Assembly: GCA_963794415.1 (NCBI GenBank)
Contig: CAWCDI010000001.1
Location: 1,488,001 to 1,552,000 of the forward strand
From: CAVPTL01 sp963794415
GTDB lineage: Bacteria; Actinomycetota; Thermoleophilia; Gaiellales; JAICJC01
Direction of reading: 5' to 3'
Length of the DNA: 64,000 nt
The notes beneath the pieces are model-generated. The model was not told where the DNA came from. It was given only the letters and a program-made list of their open reading frames with translations, and did no database searches. The position numbers and the translations under genes are program-made. Below, one piece after another: positions 26,342-35,322 of the stretch. Position 1 is the stretch's first letter. Every line of letters starts with the position of its first letter.

Positions 26342-27601
26342 TCAGTGCGCTTCGGCCACGATGCTCGCCGCAAGGATCCGCTGGGCGACGCTCGTCCAGC
26401 TCCAGTGCTCGATCACGGCCGCGCGGGCAGCGGCGCGCAGGGCTGCCCGCTCGTCGGCCGGCAGGGCCAGGATGGTGGTGAGGCGCTCTGCGAGCTCGGC
26501 CGAGTCGCCGCTCGGGAAGCTCGCGAGCCGGCCCATGCCGGCGGGGTACACCGCCTCGAGGCCCTGAGCGATCTCGGCCAGCCCGGAGTGATGGGCCACC
26601 ACGGGCGGGCAGCCGGTCGCCGCCGCCTCGGCCGCGACCATCCCGAACGCCTCGGGAAAGATCGACGGCACCACAGCCGCGTCGGCGTAGGCGCAGAGGT
26701 GCACCAGATGGCGGTGCTCCAGCGGGCCGGTGAACAGCACGTCGAGGCCCTCGGCGTGCTTCTCGAGCTCCTGCCGGTAGGGTCCGAAGCCCACGATCAC
26801 GGCGCGGGCATCGACCTCGCGGAGGGCGTCGAGCAGCACCTGCACGCCCTTGTTCTCGATCAGCTTGCCGAAGTAGATGACGGTGGGGCGGTCGTCGGCG
26901 AGAAACGCGGCGATGCGATCGGCGTTGCCCTCGTCGGGCCGGCGCTCCTCCGCGTTGCCCGGGTTGGGCAGGTCCAGCCGCGACTGGGCGATCAGATCCG
27001 CGAGGGCGTCGGGCCGCGACTGCGGCACCCACTCCTCCACGTCAACGCCCGGCGGCACTGCGAAGACGTGCTCGACGGGCCCGCAGACCTCCTCCACCAC
27101 GCCGCGGATGTGCTCCGAGCCGACGATCGTGGCCGCGGCGCCCACCAGCGACTGCGCACCCCACTGCGAGAGCCCGGGGTTGCCGCGCATGGAGTACTCG
27201 AGCTCCGACCCGTGCACCAGCACCGAGTACGGATAGCCTGTCGCCTCGCCCACGGGGCCGCCGAGGATGAGGTGGCCGGCGACGACCAGGTCGGGCGCCG
27301 GCTCGGCCCGCATCGCGGCGGCGTTTGCCTCGACCCACCCGTCGAGCTCCGCCCGGCTGGTGTCCTGCACCTTCTGCACGCGGTAGCCGTCGTAGCGATC
27401 GATCACGAACACCGGCAGGAGGCCGCCGACGTCGGGCCTGATCGTGGCCGCGCCGCCCAGGTCATAGGCCTCGGGATGCGGCTCCTGCGAGAACACCGTT
27501 ACGTCATGGCCCGCGTGCATCCACTGGCGGGCGAGCTCGCGCGCGAAGATGTTCGAGCCCGTGCCGTTCAGCAGGTACCCGTGCCAGATGAAGATCCTCA
27601 C
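26342..27601 (-). CDS. family 4 glycosyltransferase
   Basis: 419 aa GT-B fold. N-terminal acceptor domain IFIWHGYLLNGTGSNIFARE; C-terminal donor domain with TVIYFGKLIENKGVQVLL and the GT4 EX7E motif in PEAFGMVAAEAAATGCPPVV. It retains the anomeric configuration of an NDP-sugar donor. GTG start overlaps the stop of the polysaccharide deacetylase gene (GTGA). Probably cytoplasmic or membrane-peripheral, building a surface glycan or glycolipid; sugar not predictable. Confidence 0.88.
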   Translation of the reverse strand: MRIFIWHGYLLNGTGSNIFARELARQWMHAGHDVTVFSQEPHPEAYDLGGAATIRPDVGGLLPVFVIDRYDGYRVQKVQDTSRAELDGWVEANAAAMRAEPAPDLVVAGHLILGGPVGEATGYPYSVLVHGSELEYSMRGNPGLSQWGAQSLVGAAATIVGSEHIRGVVEEVCGPVEHVFAVPPGVDVEEWVPQSRPDALADLIAQSRLDLPNPGNAEERRPDEGNADRIAAFLADDRPTVIYFGKLIENKGVQVLLDALREVDARAVIVGFGPYRQELEKHAEGLDVLFTGPLEHRHLVHLCAYADAAVVPSIFPEAFGMVAAEAAATGCPPVVAHHSGLAEIAQGLEAVYPAGMGRLASFPSGDSAELAERLTTILALPADERAALRAAARAAVIEHWSWTSVAQRILAASIVAEAH

Positions 27602-28353
27602 GGTACCTGGTACCCGGTGGCCTCGATCATCTCAGGAATCGTCACGAACTGCATCCCCTCCTGCTCCTTGAACTGCGTCAGGATGAGGTCGGTCGCCGCC
27701 ACGGAGTGGCTTCGGTCATACCCCATGCGCACGTCACAGCCGTCGTGCAGGAGGATCACGTCGCCGCCCTTGATCTGGCGCTCGGCCTTTCGCATGATCT
27801 TCTCGGTCGTCACGTTCTTGCTCCAGTCCCAGAGCGTGACCGACCACGTGATGCCGACGTAGCCCTCCTCCTTCAGCACGCGCATCGTGCCCGGCCGGCG
27901 GCGGCCGTACGGCGGGCGCATGAGCTTCTTGCCCTGGGCGGTCGCCATCTCGACCCCGGCCGCCTCGATCGCCGCCGTCGTGGTGCGCAGCTCCTCGCGG
28001 ATGGTGTCGTCGGTGTGCAGGGCCATGGTGACGTGGTTGAACGTGTGGTTGCCGATCGCATGGCCGGCGTCTGCCACCTGCTTGAGCAGCTCGGGCTGCT
28101 GCTCGGCGTACTTGCCGATGGTGAAGAACGTCGCCTTCACGTCGTGCTTCTCGAGCACCTCCATCAGCTGCGGCGTCCAGGCGGTGTTGGGCCCGTCGTC
28201 GTAGGTGAGCGCCATCAGGTTGCCCTCGCCGGGCGTGCCGATGAACGTCGATCCAAACCCCTGGGCCTTCGGCGTCTGCCCGTTGTAGAGCGCCCAGCCG
28301 GTCGCGCCAACGAGCGCTCCTCCGGCTGCGGCGGCGACTGGCCACTTCTTCAC
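27598..28353 (-). CDS. polysaccharide deacetylase (NodB-homology, CE4)
   Basis: 251 aa. Start at a GTG with GGAGGG upstream. An N-terminal membrane helix/signal anchor (VAAAAGGALVGATGWALY) is followed by the NodB domain: motif 1 LTYDDGPN (catalytic Asp, metal Asp), motif 2 GNHTFNH (metal His residues), motif 3 RPPYGRRRPG, motif 4 WSVTLWDWS and motif 5 ILLHDG. It removes N- or O-acetyl groups from a polysaccharide outside the membrane. Overlaps neighbours on both sides by four bases. Confidence 0.92.
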   Translation of the reverse strand: MKKWPVAAAAGGALVGATGWALYNGQTPKAQGFGSTFIGTPGEGNLMALTYDDGPNTAWTPQLMEVLEKHDVKATFFTIGKYAEQQPELLKQVADAGHAIGNHTFNHVTMALHTDDTIREELRTTTAAIEAAGVEMATAQGKKLMRPPYGRRRPGTMRVLKEEGYVGITWSVTLWDWSKNVTTEKIMRKAERQIKGGDVILLHDGCDVRMGYDRSHSVAATDLILTQFKEQEGMQFVTIPEMIEATGYQVP

Positions 28354-29051
28354 GGTTCCCTCCGTCTGTCGAGTGGGTGGAAGTCGGGTACGCCACCCGA
28401 CCACACCTCGTCCGGGGCCGGCGGCCCGTACATGTCGGTGATCGTGCGGTCGTTCGTGCCCTCGCGGCGCATGTGCCGGTACCAGCGGTGATAGAACGGG
28501 GCGAGCACCACCATCACCGCGATCAGCACCACCTGCACCGCGAGAAACCAGAGGTGCGAGTAGAGCACGTGCACCGTGCCGGCGCTCCAGGCTGCGAGCG
28601 CCGCGAGGATGATGGAGAGCCCGAAGCCGTTGTAGTAGTCCAGCGGGAACCGCCAGATCCACGGCCCGGGAAACCACCACACGTTGCCCTTCTGGAAGCG
28701 CTGGACGGTGTAGGCGGGGTTCAGCACGAACCACGTGTAGTCCCAGACCACCGCGAGCGCGAAGAACGTCGCGAACACCATGAGCTCGGCCGAGAGGCTC
28801 CACGGGTACCCGTAGCCGAACGGCAGGTGCAGGATCACGAGGGGCATGATGAAGACGTAGACGTGGTAGCCGGTGAGCGGCCGGTGGGCCATGAAGAAGC
28901 CGTAGACGGCGCCCAGCTTGCCGCGCTTCAGAAACCACGTGGGCATGCGCTCGGCCCAGCCGTGGCCGCCCTCGATCTCGACCTCCACCCCGCCCAGGCC
29001 GAACGCCCAGATGAAGAGCAGCACGTCGCGCAGCAGATGCAGGTCGCTCAC
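28350..29051 (-). CDS. hypothetical membrane protein, 233 aa
   Basis: Five or so hydrophobic segments with many aromatic residues (WWFPGPWIWRFPLDYYNGFG), an N-terminal amphipathic part and a soluble C-terminal tail with RRWYRHMRREGTNDR. No family recognised. GTG start overlaps the upstream glycosyltransferase stop, and its own stop overlaps the deacetylase start. The strict coupling argues that it belongs to the same pathway. Confidence 0.7.
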   Translation of the reverse strand: MSDLHLLRDVLLFIWAFGLGGVEVEIEGGHGWAERMPTWFLKRGKLGAVYGFFMAHRPLTGYHVYVFIMPLVILHLPFGYGYPWSLSAELMVFATFFALAVVWDYTWFVLNPAYTVQRFQKGNVWWFPGPWIWRFPLDYYNGFGLSIILAALAAWSAGTVHVLYSHLWFLAVQVVLIAVMVVLAPFYHRWYRHMRREGTNDRTITDMYGPPAPDEVWSGGVPDFHPLDRRREP

Positions 29052-30106
29052 GCGGTGATCTCGGAGATGACGCGATCGACCGTGTCGAGCGCCACCGTGT
29101 TGCCGTCCTGGTGATAGCCGGCGAGCGCCTCGGCGAGCTTCGGCTCCTCGGTCAGGAACCGCTCGAGCGCCGGCTCGTCGAGCGCCGCCGACGCCGTCCC
29201 GTAGCCGAGCGACTCGAGGTAGCGCGAGTTCATCGCCTGCTCGAACTGCCCGGCGAGCGGCAGCGCGAGCATCGGCTTTCGCAGGTACACGGACTCGCTC
29301 ATGAGCGAGTAGCCGGCCGAGGCGACCACGCCGCGCGCGGTGCGCAGGTCGTCGATGAACCCCTCGTTCGAGAACGGGCGGTAGAGCAGGTTGCCGTCGC
29401 GCTCGTCCACTGTCACATCCTCGCGGCCACCGTAGACGTGCGCCGGCACGCCGCTTGCCTTGAGCGCCGCCACGGCGGTCTCGGAGATGCGCCCGTACAC
29501 CAGCAGGTGCTCGCCCTGCTCGGGCACGGCGGCCAGGATCTCGGGGCGCAGGAGCGACGGCACCAGCTCGGTGCGGCCCTTGCGCGTGGGCGGCCAGAAG
29601 AAGGTGGTGATGATGTAGTGGTTGGCGTAGGGCAGCTTCGCGGCGACGAACGAGCGCGATGCGAGGTAGTCGCGCCGGTAGCCCTTGAGCACCGCCTTGT
29701 CGTGCGCGCAGCGATCGACCATCTGGATGTTCCCGATCGAGATGGAAGGCAGGCGGTGGCTCTTGGCGTAGAGGTAGGCGAAGCCCTCGAAGTCGGTGAC
29801 CACCATGTCGGGCGAGAACGCCCGCGCCACCTCCACCCCGCGATGCCAGTCGCTGGGGACGCCGCGCACGCCGTTTCGGACGTTCTTGGTGAGCGTCTTC
29901 CACATGTCCACCTGGCCGTGCTCGAGCGCGAACTCGAGCCCCCAGATCTCCTCGACGTCGGGCAGGAACTGGCTCAGATACGGAAATGCGCGGCCCGAGG
30001 CCGCGATCTTCACCTCGTGGCCCTGCTCGATGAGATGCCGCGCCACCACCCGCGACCGCGTCGCGTGGCCCAGCCCCTCGCCATTCACGCCGTAAAGAAT
30101 CTTCAA
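29048..30106 (-). CDS. glycosyltransferase, GT28/MGT-like (TIGR00661-type)
   Basis: 352 aa from a TTG start preceded by AAGGGG. N-terminal KILYGVNGEGLGHATRSR is the GxGxGH-type loop of undecaprenyl/UDP-sugar transferases. C-terminal donor region: SAGYSLMSESVYLRKPMLAL, then GQFEQAMNSRYLESLGYG. This matches a conserved group of uncharacterised bacterial/archaeal glycosyltransferases. It is the first gene of the glycan operon; donor and acceptor unknown. Confidence 0.82.
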   Translation of the reverse strand: MKILYGVNGEGLGHATRSRVVARHLIEQGHEVKIAASGRAFPYLSQFLPDVEEIWGLEFALEHGQVDMWKTLTKNVRNGVRGVPSDWHRGVEVARAFSPDMVVTDFEGFAYLYAKSHRLPSISIGNIQMVDRCAHDKAVLKGYRRDYLASRSFVAAKLPYANHYIITTFFWPPTRKGRTELVPSLLRPEILAAVPEQGEHLLVYGRISETAVAALKASGVPAHVYGGREDVTVDERDGNLLYRPFSNEGFIDDLRTARGVVASAGYSLMSESVYLRKPMLALPLAGQFEQAMNSRYLESLGYGTASAALDEPALERFLTEEPKLAEALAGYHQDGNTVALDTVDRVISEITA

Positions 30107-30158
30107 TGGAACCCCTTGAACGGGACGAGCATTCTCGATCCCTGCTGCCGGTGCAATC

Positions 30159-30437
30159 CTACCGGCCTCGGCGAAGCACGCGCTTCCAGAACGACGGCCC
30201 CCGCGGCTGGGTGGCCTCCCACTCGCTGCGCGACGGCAGCCGGCCCTGCTCGCGAGCGGCGATGACGCACTCGGTGTGGGCGTGGCGGCGGCGGGAGGTG
30301 TCACCGTCCGGTGAGATCAGCATGTGCTCGGTCATCGCGTGCAGCTGGTAGCCGCAGAGCGGGCAGCGGTAGTTCGAGGGCTTGCGGTTCACCGCCCGCC
30401 GGATCGCCCACCAGTCGGCGCGCTCGAGCTTTGCCAC
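30159..30437 (-). CDS. small zinc-ribbon-like protein, 92 aa
   Basis: Starts VAKLERADWW. A probable metal site is formed by RCPLCGYQLHAMTEH and HAHTECVIA (C-x2-C ... H-x3-C). Basic C-terminus (FWKRVLRRGR). Two bases separate it from the YciI-like gene upstream. Possible nucleic-acid or protein binding; no family assigned. Confidence 0.7.
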   Translation of the reverse strand: MAKLERADWWAIRRAVNRKPSNYRCPLCGYQLHAMTEHMLISPDGDTSRRRHAHTECVIAAREQGRLPSRSEWEATQPRGPSFWKRVLRRGR

Positions 30438-30439
30438 CG

Positions 30440-30793
30440 CTAGTCCGACACCTCTGCCATCGAGCGCGGCAGGTGCGTGTGCGAGAAGGCCATCGCGCCC
30501 TGCGGGACGAGCCACGGCAGGATCTCGAGGCGAAACAGCCCCGCCTGCACCGCCGGGTCTGCCTCCTTGAGCGCGCGGGCCTCGTCGGGCTCAGCGTTCA
30601 GCAGCGAGAGGCCGCGGAACCGCCGCGCGGGGTCCAGCAACGGCCCGGCGGCCAGCAAGCTGCCCTGGTCGTGCAGGTCTGCCAGGTGCGCCATGTGCGC
30701 GTCCTGGAGCGCATCGGCCTCGGCCTCGGTCAGCTCCGGCGGGTCGTCACCGGTGACCAGGAGCACCACGGTGAGCTGGTCGAACTCCACCAC
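30440..30793 (-). CDS. YciI-family protein
   Basis: 117 aa ferredoxin-like (dimeric alpha-beta barrel) fold. LTVVLLVTGDDPP at the N-terminus, MAHLADLHDQGSLLAAGPL (conserved His-Asp helix and Gly turn), LEILPWLVP later. GTG start after GAGGTG. Biochemical role in the family is mostly unknown. Confidence 0.75.
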   Translation of the reverse strand: MVEFDQLTVVLLVTGDDPPELTEAEADALQDAHMAHLADLHDQGSLLAAGPLLDPARRFRGLSLLNAEPDEARALKEADPAVQAGLFRLEILPWLVPQGAMAFSHTHLPRSMAEVSD

Positions 30794-30809
30794 ATCGCAC
30801 CTCCTCGGG

Positions 30810-30938
30810 TTACCCCGAGAACGTACTCGATCGCAGGATTCGGCTGACTCGCCGGGGAGCGGAGTGGATCCTCCACCCCGCGACCCCGGCGAGCGCCAGA
30901 GCGATGACCATGCCCACCATGGCTACCAGCTTCCTCAC
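30810..30938 (-). CDS. possible single-pass membrane micropeptide, 42 aa
   Basis: GTG start; VRKLVAMVGMVIALALAG forms a membrane helix with a basic start, followed by a Trp-Arg-rich cytoplasmic tail. No clear ribosome-binding site. It sits 16 bases before the YciI-like gene and behind the Vps62-like gene. Similar 'RKL + one helix + basic tail' peptides are common in actinobacteria. Low confidence. Confidence 0.35.
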   Translation of the reverse strand: MRKLVAMVGMVIALALAGVAGWRIHSAPRRVSRILRSSTFSG

Positions 30939-30982
30939 GCACGTCAGACGCGCCGAGGCGGGTGAAGGTTCCCGGCTCTGGC

Positions 30983-32935
30983 TCAGGCCGGTGAAGGCTC
31001 GCCGCCGCCTGGCCCCAGCTCGATCTCGGCGGGAAGCGCCGCGGGATCCCGCTGCGGATCCAGCTCGTCGCGCACGCGCGCATCGAAGTAGACGTAGGCG
31101 GTCGTCAGGGCCACGAACGGCATCGTGATGGTGTAGACGACGCCCGCCACCAGGTTCAGGAGCGGGAGCGGCAGGCTCGTGAAGACGATCAGAAGCGTGC
31201 CGATCAGCGGCCCCGCGATCAGCGCGATCCCGGCCGCGACGATCGTCAGCGAGCCCACCTTGAGCCATCCGCGCCGCACCAGCCGCCCGCTTCGCCGAAG
31301 CGCCGCCACCGCGCCGAGCTCCTCGAGCTCGACGACCGGCACGATCAGCGACCAGCGCACCGCCAGCCAGATCGCGATCGGGAGCAGGAACACCGAGGTG
31401 AGGAGCAGCGAGACGACGACCACGGCTATCACGAGCGCGCCCAGCAGCGGCCGGATGCTCGGCACCGCCTGCCGGTAGGCGGCCACCGGGCCGATCGGCC
31501 GCCCGTTGTCGAGCTCGATCAGTGCGCGCGCCGTCGCCGCCTGCACCAGCGCGAGGCCGAGCAGCGTGAGCGCCGTGGAGAGCGCGAAGACGACGAACAC
31601 GAAGAACCCGGCGGCACCGCCCTCGGTCTGGATCCCGAAGATCGACGAGGTCTGCAGCACCACGCTCTGAAGGAGCGTGATCACCACCGAGATCGGCAGC
31701 AGCACGAGGCCGATGCCGACGAAGAGCCGCAGCCGTGACCTGTACATGCGCGCCGCCGTCGCGAGGATCTGCCCCCAGCCGCGCCGGCGGGCGAGCCGAA
31801 GCGGCGCCGCCGGCCGCCACCGCGCCCGTGAGAGCAGCCACAGGATGAGCACCACGAGCGCGACGGCCACGGCGATGGTGGGCGCCGGATTGCTCACGAG
31901 CACCCAGAGGAACCGCGACCCGTGGGTCATGGCGCCGCAGAAGAACGTCGTGGTCGCGGTGCCGAGCGCCCCGCCTGCCGGCACGGCGTAGGCGCGGTCG
32001 CGCCAGGTGTCGTCGGCCCAGGTGATGGGGTGGCGCCACTGGGTCTTCAGGTTGGGCCCCGTCGGCCCGTTGAAGAACGCCGGCTGCAGCTCGCCCCACC
32101 GACCCTGGAACCCGATCCACGGGTAGGCGGCAAGGGCCGCTGCGGGCGAGCCGGGGATGGTGTCGACCACGGTCTGCGGCTGGAAGTCCGCGTTTCGCGT
32201 GTCGTCGCAGCCCACGCCCTGCGATCCCGACGCGCCCAGGTAGAGCGCGGAGCTATAGAAGTTCGCGTGCGAGCCGGCGGCCGGATAGACCACGGGGTGG
32301 GTGCCGCCCACCTTTTGGAGCTTGGGATCCGTCCAGCTGGAGCGCTCCCCGCCCTCGTGCTGGCTGTAGCCCACCTCGTAGGGCACCGTGCGGAGCGCTC
32401 CGGCGGCGTCGGGCGCGTGGAAGTTGAGCTGGATCATCTCCCAGTCGCCCTCGTGGAGGTTGTTCCAGTCGTTGAACACGTAGAACATCCAGTACTGGAG
32501 CGCGATGTCGCCCGGGTGGCCGGAGTCGGTGGCCACGTGCGCGTACACCACCGGCGCATGCCCGGCGTTGATGCGCCGCGACCAGTCCACGTACCCGCAG
32601 CCGGGGTTCAGGGCGTTTCCGGGGAAGTCCAGGTGGTACTCGTAGAGCCCGTGCGAGAGGTCGGTGGCCGACGGCCCGGCCTTGATCAGATCGCCTCCGC
32701 CCCACGGCCCGCGCAGCGCGACGGTGGACGCGTCCATCAGCAGGTTGATGTCGGTGGGGACGTAGGGCTCGCCGGGGCCGCAGCTGTCGGGCGCCACGAG
32801 CTTGATCACCGGTGCATACCGCGCGGCCAGCGAGACCTCGAGCGCCGGCGCCGCGGCCAGGGCGGCCGGGGCGACGGCGAATGAGAGAGCCGCCAGCGCG
32901 GCGGCAAGCGCCCAGCGCGCTCTGGTGGTGATCAT
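30983..32935 (-). CDS. secreted Vps62-like domain fused to a multi-helix membrane domain
   Basis: 650 aa. Signal peptide in the first ~30 residues (ALAALSFAVAPAALAA). Residues ~35-350 resemble the Vps62/plant DUF946-like domain, with HEGDWEMIQL, GYSQHEGGE and VVYPAAGSHANFY. A membrane helix follows (IAVAVALVVLILWLL), and residues ~410-640 have five or six helices of the glycerophosphodiesterase-membrane/DUF7544-like type (LATAARMYRSRLRLFVG..., ALIELDNGRPIG). An extracytoplasmic module is thus anchored to a membrane module. Function unknown. Confidence 0.75.
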   Translation of the reverse strand: MITTRARWALAAALAALSFAVAPAALAAAPALEVSLAARYAPVIKLVAPDSCGPGEPYVPTDINLLMDASTVALRGPWGGGDLIKAGPSATDLSHGLYEYHLDFPGNALNPGCGYVDWSRRINAGHAPVVYAHVATDSGHPGDIALQYWMFYVFNDWNNLHEGDWEMIQLNFHAPDAAGALRTVPYEVGYSQHEGGERSSWTDPKLQKVGGTHPVVYPAAGSHANFYSSALYLGASGSQGVGCDDTRNADFQPQTVVDTIPGSPAAALAAYPWIGFQGRWGELQPAFFNGPTGPNLKTQWRHPITWADDTWRDRAYAVPAGGALGTATTTFFCGAMTHGSRFLWVLVSNPAPTIAVAVALVVLILWLLSRARWRPAAPLRLARRRGWGQILATAARMYRSRLRLFVGIGLVLLPISVVITLLQSVVLQTSSIFGIQTEGGAAGFFVFVVFALSTALTLLGLALVQAATARALIELDNGRPIGPVAAYRQAVPSIRPLLGALVIAVVVVSLLLTSVFLLPIAIWLAVRWSLIVPVVELEELGAVAALRRSGRLVRRGWLKVGSLTIVAAGIALIAGPLIGTLLIVFTSLPLPLLNLVAGVVYTITMPFVALTTAYVYFDARVRDELDPQRDPAALPAEIELGPGGGEPSPA

Positions 32936-32959
32936 GTCGCGTGAACGATACTGGCGGGC

Positions 32960-33394
32960 ATGGATGCCCGCCGTGCGCACGCCCTCCTCTCCACCGCACG
33001 CGTCGCGCGCTTTGCGACGGTCACGCCGGCCGGCGTTCCGCGCCTGGTGCCGGTCTGCTTCGCGGTGTCGGGTGGCGTGATCTACCACGCGGTGGATCAC
33101 AAGCCGAAGCGCACCCGGCGGCTCGCCCGCGTCTCGGATATCAGCGTCAATCCGCAGGCGGCGTTGCTCGCCGATCACTACGACGACGCCGACTGGAGCG
33201 CGCTCTGGTGGGTGCGCGCCGACGGGAGCGCCCGGGTCATCTCGGACGTCGCCGCGCCGGAGGCTGCCCACGCGCTCGACCTGCTGCAGAGCCGCTACGC
33301 GCAGTACCGCGCAGAGCGCCCGGCCGGCCCGGTGATCGCGCTCGATATCCACCGCCTCACAGGCTGGGAGGCTACGATCGGCACAGATGTTTGA
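32960..33394 (+). CDS. PPOX-class F420-dependent enzyme (Rv0121/TIGR03668-like)
   Basis: 144 aa split-barrel flavin-type fold: HALLSTARVARFATVTPAGVP, VDHKPKRTRRLARV, ALLADHYDDADWSALWWVR and GSARVI. These match the mycobacterial Rv0121-type group, assigned to F420 use. Substrate unknown. Its 3' end overlaps the methyltransferase by eight bases. It implies the organism makes coenzyme F420. Confidence 0.88.
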   Translation: MDARRAHALLSTARVARFATVTPAGVPRLVPVCFAVSGGVIYHAVDHKPKRTRRLARVSDISVNPQAALLADHYDDADWSALWWVRADGSARVISDVAAPEAAHALDLLQSRYAQYRAERPAGPVIALDIHRLTGWEATIGTDV

Positions 33395-34145
33395 CGTATC
33401 CGGCGAGCGCTACGACCGTTTCATGGGCCGATATTCGCGCAGCCTCGCGCCGCAGGTGGCCGCGCTTGCGGGCCTCGCGAAGGGCATGCACGTGCTCGAC
33501 GTCGGCTGCGGCCCGGGTGCGCTCGCCAGCGAGGTTGCGGTGATCGTCGGCGAGCAGAACGTCGCGGCGATCGACCCCGAGCAGCAGTTCGTGGACGCAT
33601 GCAGCTCCCGGCTGCCGCGCGCGGACGTGCGCCAGGGCTTCGCCGAGCAGCTTCCCTGGCCGGACGAGAGCTTTGACGCCGCCGTCTCGCAGCTGGTGGT
33701 CGCATTCATGAGCAACGCGACGAAGGGGGTGGCGGAGATGCGGCGGGTCGTGAAGCCCGGCGGCACGGTGACGATCGCGACCTGGGACATCCCCCGCCTG
33801 CAGCTGAACCAGCACTTCTGGGAGGCGGCGCGCACCGTGGGCGCCGACGTCCCCGAGACGCGCCAGATCTCGCAGCTCTCCAGCGCGGAGCTGCGCGAAC
33901 TGGCCGACGCCGCGGGCCTCAGCGACATCTGCGAGACCGAGCTGCGGGTGGAATCCACCTACGCCTCGTTCGACGACTACTTCGAGCCCTACACCTTCGG
34001 AGTGGGCCCGATCGGCACCACCTACCAGCAGATGGACGACGAGACGAAGACCGCGCTGCGCGAGCGCATCCGCGAGGACATCGGCGACCCTCAGGGTGAG
34101 ATCACGCTGAGCGGCGTCGCCTTCGCGCTGCGCGGAATCGCCTAG
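33387..34145 (+). CDS. class I SAM-dependent methyltransferase
   Basis: 252 aa. Motif I HVLDVGCGPGALASEV (residues ~32-47), acidic post-I (AIDPEQQF), motif IV-like ESFDAAVSQLVV and a UbiE-like MRRVVKPGGTVTIATWD. Acceptor unknown. Starts inside the F420-enzyme gene and ends with a four-base overlap with the convergent CGNR gene. Confidence 0.87.
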   Translation: MFDVSGERYDRFMGRYSRSLAPQVAALAGLAKGMHVLDVGCGPGALASEVAVIVGEQNVAAIDPEQQFVDACSSRLPRADVRQGFAEQLPWPDESFDAAVSQLVVAFMSNATKGVAEMRRVVKPGGTVTIATWDIPRLQLNQHFWEAARTVGADVPETRQISQLSSAELRELADAAGLSDICETELRVESTYASFDDYFEPYTFGVGPIGTTYQQMDDETKTALRERIREDIGDPQGEITLSGVAFALRGIA

Positions 34146-34663
34146 CCGGACTGCCTCTGGCGGTAGGCGCGCACCTTGGTGCGGCTGCCGCAGAGCCCCA
34201 TGTCGCACCACGTGCCGGAGCGGTTTCGCGAGCTGTCGTAGAACACCCAGCGGCACTCCTCGTCGCGACAGGCCTTGAGCCGCTCCCAGCTGCCGTCGGC
34301 CTGAGCCCGCAGGACTGCCTGCCCGATCTCGGCCACGGCCCGGCCGACCCCGCCGCCGCCTTCGAGTCCCGCCTCCTCCTCGGGCCCCAGCCGCAGCGTG
34401 AGATCCGTGTGTGCCAGCGCGGCGTTCAGCCGCTTCACGGCCGCGGCCGGTGCAGGGGCGCCGTTGTTGGCCTCGAGCAGCGCGCGGAGCCCCTCGCGGA
34501 CGTCCACCAGCCGCGCGGTCTCCGCGGCGGTGAGCTTCGCCCCGCGCGCGGCCATCCACCCGCCCAGGTCGTCGGTGCCGGCCTCGATATCCAGCGTGTT
34601 GACGAAGTCCTGTACCACCGCGAGAGCCTCGGGAGCCGGTTTCGACGTATGCGCGTCTGACAC
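34142..34663 (-). CDS. CGNR zinc-finger regulator with ABATE domain
   Basis: 173 aa, GTG start. N-terminal ABATE-like domain (VQDFVNTLDIE...) and C-terminal CGNR finger: CRDEECRWVFYD ... SGTWCDMGLCGSR (Cys4 zinc site with NRSGTWC typical of the family). Likely DNA-binding stress or ligand-response regulator. Divergent from the gene at 34714; the 8-bp palindrome GAACGTTC (34664-34671) lies immediately upstream of its start. Confidence 0.88.
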   Translation of the reverse strand: MSDAHTSKPAPEALAVVQDFVNTLDIEAGTDDLGGWMAARGAKLTAAETARLVDVREGLRALLEANNGAPAPAAAVKRLNAALAHTDLTLRLGPEEEAGLEGGGGVGRAVAEIGQAVLRAQADGSWERLKACRDEECRWVFYDSSRNRSGTWCDMGLCGSRTKVRAYRQRQSG

Positions 34664-34713
34664 GAACGTTCATGATACCATCTAAACGGTTTCACTGGTT
34701 ACCGGAGGTTCAC

Positions 34714-35322
34714 ATGTTCACGGGCGAGCACATTCGGGGATTTGGCTACCGGGCGACGGTCTCGGCGCTCACCAATGCGCAGCAGGGACTGCAGCGCGAC
34801 ACGGCGCAGATGGCCGGCCTGGTGTTCGCCGGCGTCGTCGTTGCCGCCGCCGCCTGGATCGGCGCGGTCTCGCTGCTCGGCGCCCTCTCGGCGCTCGCCC
34901 TCGCGGGCGCAGCGACGGTCGCTGCGGGCGTCCATGCCGCGCACCTCTCGGCCACCCGCGACGAGGCCGCTGACCGCCTCATCGAGCTCGGCGACTTTGC
35001 CTCCGGCGCACAGGATCCGCAGATCGAGGCGGTCGTCAGCCGCCGCCGGCGCTGCCTCACCACGGCGCGAAACCGCCTCACGCTGGCCTCCGCGGTGCGC
35101 CGCGACGCGCGCCCCGCCGGGCCGTTCAGCCCTTCCCCGCCCGCGGCCAGGGTGCTGGCGTCGTGCCCGTCGCTCGCCGAGCGGATCGCGGAGGAGCTCG
35201 AGTGCGATCAGGCCGACGAGCGGGTGGTCATCGAGGTCAACCGGCTGCTCTCCTCGGGTGCCGCGGAGTGGGATCGGCTCGATCGCATCGAGCGCCTCAT
35301 CGATCAGTCCGACGCCGCCTAG
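34714..35322 (+). CDS. hypothetical protein with two membrane helices, 202 aa
   Basis: ATG with GGAGG (34704-34708) upstream. Basic/Arg N-terminus, two hydrophobic segments at about 33-75 (LVFAGVVVAAAAWIGAVSLL, then ALSALALAGAATVAAGVHAA), and a long Arg/Glu-rich cytoplasmic C-terminus. No family recognised. It overlaps the convergent AhpD-like gene by four bases. Confidence 0.65.
   Translation: MFTGEHIRGFGYRATVSALTNAQQGLQRDTAQMAGLVFAGVVVAAAAWIGAVSLLGALSALALAGAATVAAGVHAAHLSATRDEAADRLIELGDFASGAQDPQIEAVVSRRRRCLTTARNRLTLASAVRRDARPAGPFSPSPPAARVLASCPSLAERIAEELECDQADERVVIEVNRLLSSGAAEWDRLDRIERLIDQSDAA

Noticed and set aside
29052..29903. N-terminal extension of the 233-aa membrane protein
   Set aside because: Alternative-frame reading of the upstream glycosyltransferase; Arg/Ala-rich nonsense.
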